In this document: positions 58,547-64,000 of the stretch, piece after piece
Numbering within the stretch: position 1 is the stretch's first letter
Layout of the letters: each line of letters starts with the position of its first letter
DNA from: Spirosoma terrae
GTDB lineage: Bacteria > Bacteroidota > Bacteroidia > Cytophagales > Spirosomataceae
Reading direction: 5' to 3'
NCBI RefSeq assembly: GCF_010435915.1
Contig: NZ_JAAFZH010000014.1
Coordinates: forward strand, 1 to 64,000
DNA: 64,000 nucleotides
The notes under the pieces: generated by a model
What the model saw: only the letters and a program-made list of their open reading frames with translations
Databases searched by the model: none
What the model was told of the DNA's origin: nothing
Made by a program: the position numbers and the translations under genes

Positions 58547-59800
58547 ATGAAAAAACTCCTTCCTTTAGCAGCGCTTGCGCTGTTATCCCTGCCATCGGCC
58601 TGTTCAGGTCAATCCGCTCCGGCCACTGTTAAACCCGGTACGTATCGGGCCGTTCTGAAAACGCGTGGTGGCGACTTGCCCTTTGGCCTGGATATCCAGC
58701 CAACCGCAGGCGATACCAAGACATACGCTGTTTTCGCCTTAAATGGTAGCGAACGGTTGCCAATGGACCAGGCAACTGTTCAGGGCGATTCGATCCGAAT
58801 CCCGATGGCACTGTTTGATTCGGAATTAATTGCAAAGATAGAGGATAATACGCTCCGTGGCGTCTGGCGTCGACGTCGAGCGCAACAACAGTTCCAATCA
58901 TTGCCCTTTGAAGCGAAATTCGGAGAAACGTATCGCTTTATAAAAGAGGAAAAGCCAACATCCGTAAACCTGACGGGTAAATGGGCCACTAATTTTGGCA
59001 GTAAAACCGGTAAAGTCGATACGGTTAATGCCGTTGGCGTATTCGATCAGAAGGGTAGCAAGCTAAGCGGAACCTTCTTGACACCAACCGGCGATTATCG
59101 CTACCTGGATGGTAACGTAGTAGGCGATAGCCTGTTTCTATCTTGTTTCGACGGTTCTCATGTGTATTTGTTCAAAGCCAAACATGATCCGGCTACGAAA
59201 ACACTAACGGGTGGCTTGTGGGCTGGTATTTCGGGCTACGAATCGTGGGTAGCTCGCTTCGACCCTAAAGCCGACTTGCCCGATGCAGCTACGTTGACCT
59301 ATTTGAAACCCGGTTCAAAAACACTGAACGTATCGTTTCCTGAGCCTAACGGTAAGGTTGTTTCACTTAACGACCCTCGGTTTAAGAATAAGGTAACGAT
59401 CGTTCAGATTCTGGGCTCATGGTGCCCAAACTGTATGGACGAAACCAATTTCCTGAGCCCCTGGTACAAACGGAACAAACAACGTGGCGTTGAAATACTG
59501 GGGCTAGCGTTTGAGCGCTCAGCGGAAATAGCCGAATCGGGCCCACGAATTGAGCGCATGAAGCAGCGCTTCAAAATTGATTATCCCATCGTATTGGCTG
59601 GTACAAACGACAAAGCACAGGCATCTAAAGCGTTACCAGATCTGAACGCCGTGGTGGCTTTTCCTACAACCATCATCATTGATAAGAAAGGACAGGTTCG
59701 CCATATCCATACCGGGTTTTCAGGCCCCGGCACGGGCAAATACTACGATCAATACGTAGAAGAATTTAATCGGTTGATTGATAAGCTGGTATCAGAGTAA
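58547..59800 (+). CDS. Exported thioredoxin-fold protein (TlpA/AhpC-TSA type)
   Basis: 417 residues. The signal (about 1-18: KKLLPLAALALLSLPSACSG) suggests export, possibly lipid-anchored, although the lipobox is imperfect. Residues about 28-245 form a beta-rich lipocalin-like/DUF domain; residues about 260-415 form a thioredoxin fold with ILGSWCPNCMDET (C293, C296) and the cis-Pro segment VVAFPTTIIIDKKGQVRHIH. Such TlpA-type proteins reduce disulfides or cytochrome c apoproteins in the envelope. No cytochrome c maturation gene is adjacent; the 52-kb cytochrome is a possible but remote client. Confidence 0.85.
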   Translation: MKKLLPLAALALLSLPSACSGQSAPATVKPGTYRAVLKTRGGDLPFGLDIQPTAGDTKTYAVFALNGSERLPMDQATVQGDSIRIPMALFDSELIAKIEDNTLRGVWRRRRAQQQFQSLPFEAKFGETYRFIKEEKPTSVNLTGKWATNFGSKTGKVDTVNAVGVFDQKGSKLSGTFLTPTGDYRYLDGNVVGDSLFLSCFDGSHVYLFKAKHDPATKTLTGGLWAGISGYESWVARFDPKADLPDAATLTYLKPGSKTLNVSFPEPNGKVVSLNDPRFKNKVTIVQILGSWCPNCMDETNFLSPWYKRNKQRGVEILGLAFERSAEIAESGPRIERMKQRFKIDYPIVLAGTNDKAQASKALPDLNAVVAFPTTIIIDKKGQVRHIHTGFSGPGTGKYYDQYVEEFNRLIDKLVSE

Positions 59801-59811
59801 TCAGAACCGGG

Positions 59812-59905
59812 ATTTAGCTGATTTTGGGATTAAACGGATTTTATAGGAACCTAAGCGCTTCTTTGAAGCGAACCAAAAGCTGTTTATTCCCAAAGTCAGC
59901 TAAAT
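59812..59905. repeat. Long imperfect inverted repeat
   Basis: ATTTAGCTGATTTTGGGATTAAAC (59812-59835) is complementary, with two mismatches, to 59882-59905. A small hairpin (CGCTTCTTTGAAGCG, near 59856-59870) lies in the loop. It follows the thioredoxin-fold gene by 12 bp and may end its transcript, though no U-tract follows. Confidence 0.55.
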
Positions 59906-59918
59906 TTTAGTCCTGATG

Positions 59919-59932
59919 GTATGCATGCATAC
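59919..59932. promoter_or_regulatory. Palindrome upstream of marR: candidate autoregulatory operator
   Basis: GTATGCATGCATAC is a perfect 14-bp palindrome, extending to 20 bp (ATGGTATGCATGCATACTAT) with one mismatched pair. It is followed by a second inverted repeat ACTATTT/AAATAGT (59931-59950). It ends 57 bp before the MarR ATG, a normal place for a MarR-family autoregulatory site. Confidence 0.55.
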
Positions 59933-59988
59933 TATTTCAAAAAAAATAGTAGATTTACGTTTTGAAATTGGACAGTGTGACACCAGCT

Positions 59989-60459
59989 ATGAAGAAAGAG
60001 AAGACTGTAGACTTTCATATAAAATGGGCCTGGCATGCTATTTCACGTATGTACAATGCCTACGCGGGCCGTTTCGACATCACGATGGCAATCGGCTACG
60101 TGTTGCTCAATATTGATCTCGATGAAGGTACGCCCGCTACGAAAATTGGGCCTTTGCTGGGGATGGAGCCACGTTCATTGGTCCGGATGCTAAAAAATCT
60201 GGAAGAGCGCGGGCTGATTCGGCGTGAAATCGATGGGAACGACAAGCGTTTTGTTCGAATCTATTTAACCGAGGAAGGTAAGGTTAAACGCGAAATGGCC
60301 CGCGATGGCGTGATTTTGTTTAATAATATGATTCGCGAGAAGATTCCGCTCGAGAAACTGGTTGTTTTCTTCGACGTAATTAAAGAAATCAACCGCATGG
60401 TAGAGGATGAAAACGCGAAGATTAAAGCCTCGGAAATTGAAGAATTGCCGTTGGAGTAA
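59989..60459 (+). CDS. MarR-family transcriptional regulator
   Basis: 156 residues from ATG 59989 (a TTG start at 59962 would add 9 residues). Winged-helix fold: an N-terminal dimer helix (FHIKWAWHAISRMYNAYAGR), recognition region GTPATKIGPLLGMEPRSLVR with MLKNLEERGLIRREIDGNDK (wing/DxRxxx region), then C-terminal dimer helices. MarR regulators usually sense small acids, phenolics or acyl-CoA. It precedes a nucleotidyltransferase and a FadN-like gene; in related genomes a MarR next to fadN controls beta-oxidation (inference from family context). Confidence 0.92.
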   Translation: MKKEKTVDFHIKWAWHAISRMYNAYAGRFDITMAIGYVLLNIDLDEGTPATKIGPLLGMEPRSLVRMLKNLEERGLIRREIDGNDKRFVRIYLTEEGKVKREMARDGVILFNNMIREKIPLEKLVVFFDVIKEINRMVEDENAKIKASEIEELPLE

Positions 60460-60472
60460 TCGCTGAATTACT

Positions 60473-61060
60473 ATGGCCTTAACTATCAATTCCGCAGAAG
60501 ATCGACTAAAGGCGTTTACGCGGCTGATGAGAATGGCGTCGGTACTATACCATGCTAATCCCAAAAATCCTCCTAAGAATATGAATATTGCTGACGACGA
60601 TGTACAACACTTGTTAGAAAGTCTTAGTCGGCATAACGTTCAATTTTTGCTGGTGGGGGGAATGGCAGGCGTTATTCATGGCCATGTTCGGACAACGCAG
60701 GACATGGATTTATGGATCAAATCGGATGAGCCTAATAAAATAAATCTGATTCGCGCTCTGGAAGAAAACGATGTTGTCGGAGCGGCTTACTTGAAAGATG
60801 TTCCGTTAATTTTTGGCTTGACCTCTGTCTCAGTGGGAAAGTACGGCTTCACGCTGGATATGGGCTATAGTCTGAAAGCGTTTCGGGATGTCGATTTTGA
60901 TACCTGTTACCAACGTGCTATCGACGTTACGTTCGATGGCATATCCTTCAGGGTGATTCAGTTGAATGATTTAATTACGGAGAAACTGGCAACTGGACGA
61001 GCGAAAGACATTGGTGACGCAGAGGAGTTAATTAAAATAAAAGGCAGGAATCCGGAGTAG
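60473..61060 (+). CDS. Nucleotidyltransferase-fold protein
   Basis: 195 residues from ATG 60473; an in-frame ATG at 60581 gives 159 residues with an N-terminus (MNIADDDVQHLLESLSRHNV) that looks more like family members. The core has VQFLLVGGMAGVIHG with HVRTTQDMDLWI, i.e. the GG and DxD region of the Pol-beta/AbiEii-like nucleotidyltransferase fold, then VIQLNDLITEKLATGRAKDI near the end. It sits 13 bp after marR and about 70 bp before fadN. There is no AbiEi-type antitoxin partner. Possible roles: aminoglycoside-type transferase, tRNA- or protein-modifying toxin, or a metabolic regulator; unresolved. Confidence 0.72.
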   Translation: MALTINSAEDRLKAFTRLMRMASVLYHANPKNPPKNMNIADDDVQHLLESLSRHNVQFLLVGGMAGVIHGHVRTTQDMDLWIKSDEPNKINLIRALEENDVVGAAYLKDVPLIFGLTSVSVGKYGFTLDMGYSLKAFRDVDFDTCYQRAIDVTFDGISFRVIQLNDLITEKLATGRAKDIGDAEELIKIKGRNPE

Positions 61061-61127
61061 GGTGTGAGTAACCGATTACCCGGAACGTAGTAAATCTGTC
61101 AAATACATATTCCTATTATTGAAAACC

Positions 61128-63563
61128 ATGGAAGCAACCCTGGAAAAACCCAAAACGCAGACAAAGAATCGTACCATCCGGCGCGTAGCCGTTTTAGGCT
61201 CCGGTATTATGGGCTCTCGTATTGCGGCCCATTTTGCCAATATTGGCGTAGATGTGTTGTTGCTGGATATTGTGCCGAAAGAGCCCACTGGGCCTGAGCA
61301 GGCAAAAGGCCTTACAACAGATAGTCCGGCGGTACGTAACCGTATTGTCAACGATGCCTTTCAGACGATGTTGAAAGCCAGTCCGGCCGCGCTCTACAGC
61401 CCTAAATTTGCTGACCGGATTAAGCTGGGTAATTTCGACGATAACCTAAACGATATCGCTACGTACGATTGGGTTATTGAGGTAGTTGTTGAACGGTTGG
61501 ATATCAAACGGTCGGTCTACGAGCGTGTGGAGCAATTCCGGAAACCCGGAACGCTTATTACGTCCAATACGTCGGGGATTCCAATGCACTTGCTAACGGA
61601 GGGACGTAGTGACGATTTTCGTCGTAACTTCTGCGGTACGCACTTCTTCAATCCGCCCCGTTATCTGCGTTTGCTGGAAATTATTCCGGGGCCTGATACC
61701 GACCCGGCTGTTGTCGATTTTCTGATGAACTACGGGGATCTGTATCTGGGGAAAACGACCGTTTTGTGTAAAGATACGCCCGGCTTCATTGCGAACCGCC
61801 TTGGTATTCAGTCGTTGATTCAGACGATTCGGGTGGCCGAAGAACTGGGTCTTACGGTCGAAGAAGTCGACAAGCTGACGGGTCCAGTTGTGGGTCGCCC
61901 TAAATCAGGCACGTTCCGCTTGTCGGACGTAGTAGGTCTGGATACGACAGTGAACGTAGCCAGCAACCTCGTCAAAATGGAACACGACGAATCGCGAGCA
62001 TCCTTTGAGTTACCAGCTTCCGTACAGAAGCTAATGGAAAACAAATGGCTCGGTGATAAGACCGGTCAGGGCTACTATAAGAAAACCAAAGACGATAAGG
62101 GGCAAACGCTGATTCTGGCCCTTGATCTAAAAACGTTCGAGTATAAGCCATCAGAGAAAGTCAAATTCGCTACGTTGGAGGGTACGAAATCGATCGACAA
62201 TCTGAAAAAACGTTTTCCGGTATTGATCGCCGGGAAAGATAAGGCTGGTGAATTCTATCGTCGAACGTTTGCCGATGGGTTCCGCTACGCTACGTATCGA
62301 ATTCCCGAAATTTCGGATGAACTATATCGGATCGATGCGGCCATTACGGCGGGTTTTGGCTGGCAGCTTGGCCTCTTCGAAACCTGGGACGCTATCGGGC
62401 TGAAAAAAGGTGTTGAACTGATTGAGTCATTCGGCCAGAAACCGGCTCAATGGGTATACGATATGGTCGACGCTGGTTTTGACTCGTTCTACACCGTAGA
62501 GAATGGCAAGCGGAAGTATTACGATATTCCGAGCAAGAGTTACAAGGCCATTTCGGGAACGGAAACATTCACGATTCTGGAAAATCTGAGCAACAACATA
62601 GTCTGGAAGAACGCCGGAGCTAATGTTATCGATCTGGGCGATGGTATTCTGAACGTCGAATTCCGGAGCAAAATGAATACGTTTGGGCCGGAGGTATCGG
62701 AAGCGCTCATGAAGGGTATTACGCTTGCCGAGAAAGATTTCCGGGGCCTGGTTGTGGGGAACGATTCTGCCGAAGCCTTCTCCGCCGGAGCCAATCTTGG
62801 AACGCTCTTCATGTTTGCCGTTGAGCAGGAGTTCGACGAAGTTAACCTGATGATTGCTCAGTTCCAGAAACTCATTACGCGGCTACGGTATTCGTCTATT
62901 CCGGTCATTGTTGCTCCGCATACGCTCACGCTTGGGGGCGGTTGCGAAGCGGTATTACATGCAGACCGCGCCGTTGCCCACGCCGAAAGTTACATCGGCC
63001 TGGTAGAAGTCGGCGTTGGATTGATTCCGGCTGGTGGTGGTACGAAAGAAATGGCCGCGCGTGCATCTGACCTCTATCAAACCGGAGATCCTGAACTGAA
63101 CATTCTACAGAATGTGTTCATGAATATTGCGACGGCTAAAGTATCGACCTCTGCTCAGGAGTCTCGTGAAATGAATTATCTACGTGCGACGGATCAGATT
63201 GTGCTGAACCGGAGCCGTTTAATTGTAGAGGCCAAACAGGCGGCTATCGAACTGGCAGAAAATGGGTATACGCAGCCTAAACCACGTACTGATATTAAGG
63301 TGCAGGGTAAAACAGGTATTGCCCTATTTAAGGCTGGCATCACGGCTATGCACATGGGCCGTTATATTTCTGATCATGATCGGAAAATTGCCGATAAACT
63401 GGCCTATGTGATCTGTGGTGGTGATTTGAGTACTCCCCAGAACGTATCGGAGCAATATTTACTCGATCTGGAACGCGAAGCATTCTTATCGCTGACTGGC
63501 GAGAAGAAAACACTTGAGCGTATTCAAAGTCTGCTGACGGGTGGCAAGCCGTTGCGGAATTAA
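61128..63563 (+). CDS. 3-hydroxyacyl-CoA dehydrogenase/enoyl-CoA hydratase fusion (FadN-like)
   Basis: 811 residues from ATG 61128 (a TTG at 61119 is less likely). The N-terminal Rossmann domain (VAVLGSGIMGSRIAAHFANI, about 20-40) is followed by the 3HCDH helical domains (KDTPGFIANRLGIQ; GRPKSGTFRLSDVVGLDT). The C-terminal crotonase domain (about 490-760) has GNDSAEAFSAGANL and TLGGGCEAVLHADRAVAHAE, with GLVEVGVGLIPAGGGTKEMA carrying the acidic catalytic region. Order HCDH-ECH matches B. subtilis FadN, the reverse of E. coli FadB. It performs two steps of fatty-acid beta-oxidation. Preceded by MarR and nucleotidyltransferase genes. The thiolase and acyl-CoA dehydrogenase usually beside it are absent from the window. 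Confidence 0.92.
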   Translation: MEATLEKPKTQTKNRTIRRVAVLGSGIMGSRIAAHFANIGVDVLLLDIVPKEPTGPEQAKGLTTDSPAVRNRIVNDAFQTMLKASPAALYSPKFADRIKLGNFDDNLNDIATYDWVIEVVVERLDIKRSVYERVEQFRKPGTLITSNTSGIPMHLLTEGRSDDFRRNFCGTHFFNPPRYLRLLEIIPGPDTDPAVVDFLMNYGDLYLGKTTVLCKDTPGFIANRLGIQSLIQTIRVAEELGLTVEEVDKLTGPVVGRPKSGTFRLSDVVGLDTTVNVASNLVKMEHDESRASFELPASVQKLMENKWLGDKTGQGYYKKTKDDKGQTLILALDLKTFEYKPSEKVKFATLEGTKSIDNLKKRFPVLIAGKDKAGEFYRRTFADGFRYATYRIPEISDELYRIDAAITAGFGWQLGLFETWDAIGLKKGVELIESFGQKPAQWVYDMVDAGFDSFYTVENGKRKYYDIPSKSYKAISGTETFTILENLSNNIVWKNAGANVIDLGDGILNVEFRSKMNTFGPEVSEALMKGITLAEKDFRGLVVGNDSAEAFSAGANLGTLFMFAVEQEFDEVNLMIAQFQKLITRLRYSSIPVIVAPHTLTLGGGCEAVLHADRAVAHAESYIGLVEVGVGLIPAGGGTKEMAARASDLYQTGDPELNILQNVFMNIATAKVSTSAQESREMNYLRATDQIVLNRSRLIVEAKQAAIELAENGYTQPKPRTDIKVQGKTGIALFKAGITAMHMGRYISDHDRKIADKLAYVICGGDLSTPQNVSEQYLLDLEREAFLSLTGEKKTLERIQSLLTGGKPLRN

Positions 63564-63574
63564 GACGCATTTAT

Positions 63575-63626
63575 TGTAGCAATAAGAAAGGTTAACCACG
63601 AGTGGTTAACCTTTCTTATTGCTACA
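63575..63626. terminator. 25-bp bidirectional terminator
   Basis: A perfect 25-bp inverted repeat (63575-63599 with 63602-63626) with a 2-nt centre, between the FadN-like gene (+) and the DedA gene (-). The far end overlaps the DedA stop codon region. Confidence 0.78.
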
Positions 63627-64000
63627 CGTTCTCCGCTCGTTTTTCTTTTCGAGCATTTAAATATCCACGAACGACCGTAAACGTAGTAATGGCCAGGAAG
63701 AAAATGATGATCCAGTGGACGTAGTTGATAATCCACGGAAATTTCTCGCCAAAATAGAATCCGCCACCCACCAGCGTAAGTACCCAAATAGCCGCGCCAA
63801 TTACATTATAGAGTAGAAAAAAGCGGGTAGGCATGTGGATAAGCCCGGCCAGGATAGGTGCAAACGTCCGAACAACGGGTAAGAAGCGGGCCACAATTAA
63901 AGCCCCGTTACCATAACGAACGAAAGCGTCGCGGGTATCGTCGATGTATTTTTGCTTGAAAAACAGCGAATCAGGCCGGTTTTTAATGCGTGCCCCAAAA
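63622..64000 (-). CDS. DedA-family membrane protein, C-terminal part (truncated by window edge)
   Basis: The minus-strand frame is open from the right edge to the stop at 63622, 126 residues. It contains the DedA/SNARE-associated signature region RYGNGALIVARFLPVVRTFA and PILAGLIHMPTRFFLLYNVI, followed by two membrane helices (about GAAIWVLTLVGGGFYFGE and VHWIIIFFLAITTFTVVRG) and a basic tail. DedA proteins are polyprenyl-phosphate or phospholipid transporters/flippases of the inner membrane (recent family knowledge). The N-terminus is off-window. Confidence 0.87.
   Translation of the reverse strand, partial: FGARIKNRPDSLFFKQKYIDDTRDAFVRYGNGALIVARFLPVVRTFAPILAGLIHMPTRFFLLYNVIGAAIWVLTLVGGGFYFGEKFPWIINYVHWIIIFFLAITTFTVVRGYLNARKEKRAENV

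Noticed and set aside
60473..61060. AbiEii-type toxin-antitoxin system
   Set aside because: No AbiEi-like antitoxin is adjacent; the MarR gene is better explained by the beta-oxidation context.
1..64000. CRISPR arrays, prophage or complete insertion sequences
   Set aside because: No regularly spaced direct repeats, no phage structural genes and no transposase were seen.

Overview
The window looks like chromosome from a Cytophagales bacterium (Bacteroidota), most like Spirosoma or a close relative. The evidence is paired TonB-dependent receptors and DUF4249 lipoproteins, a uppS-bamA-ompH-ompH cluster, almost no Shine-Dalgarno sequences, several matches to the Bacteroidota -7 promoter element TAnnTTTG, a tRNA gene without encoded CCA, and the bifunctional DAHP synthase/chorismate mutase. 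Genus is inferred from gene content only; no search was run. Most of the window is ordinary core and accessory chromosome. There is no complete insertion sequence, prophage or CRISPR array.

Left edge (1-712): the start of a tyrosine recombinase reads away from a tRNA-Arg(CCG) gene, which suggests the right end of an integrated element lying mostly outside the window. Bases 782-13116 hold an AI-2E-family permease, a PhoB/PhoR-like two-component pair, an exported double-DTG aspartyl protease with a PDZ domain, triosephosphate isomerase, a cupin, an ECF sigma / membrane anti-sigma-like / secreted repeat-protein operon, an S46 dipeptidyl peptidase and a type II NADH dehydrogenase.

Bases 13354-20151 hold two tandem, clearly related modules, each a TonB-dependent receptor followed by a DUF4249 lipoprotein. 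Next are DAHP synthase/chorismate mutase, divergent from proline dehydrogenase and lspA, and a large exported Ig-like protein. The envelope biogenesis cluster uppS-bamA-ompH-ompH (25574-30486) is followed by two tiny helical proteins of unknown function and a 0.5 kb gap that may encode a structured RNA. Bases 32267-38568 hold four envelope genes on the plus strand: a two-FAS1 lipoprotein, a membrane-anchored metallo-beta-lactamase-fold hydrolase, a two-FKBP lipoprotein and another TonB-dependent receptor.

Bases 38660-48920 hold an SDR dehydrogenase, a YjjG-type nucleotidase, a 2Fe-2S ferredoxin-like protein, a Tat-exported Gfo/Idh oxidoreductase, a LytS/LytTR two-component pair, an SGNH-like membrane protein, small envelope proteins and a GH125 alpha-mannosidase. 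Bases 49223-64000 hold a 1184-residue exported fusion (ThuA, sugar dehydrogenase, PKD, cytochrome c, C-terminal beta domain), an amidohydrolase, an apparently exported Nif3-like protein, YifB/ComM, RsmH, a thioredoxin-fold protein, a MarR regulator with an upstream palindrome, a nucleotidyltransferase, a FadN-like beta-oxidation enzyme and a truncated DedA gene.

A recurrent non-coding theme is long, perfect or near-perfect inverted repeats at gene ends (up to 35 bp). In several places a terminator-like hairpin with a U-tract sits directly against the start codon of the next gene. The best candidates for new biology are those leader hairpins, the putative RNA near 32.0 kb, the exported Nif3 protein, the nucleotidyltransferase inserted in the MarR-FadN unit, and the small helical gene pair. 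I found no clear defence or other novel multi-gene system.
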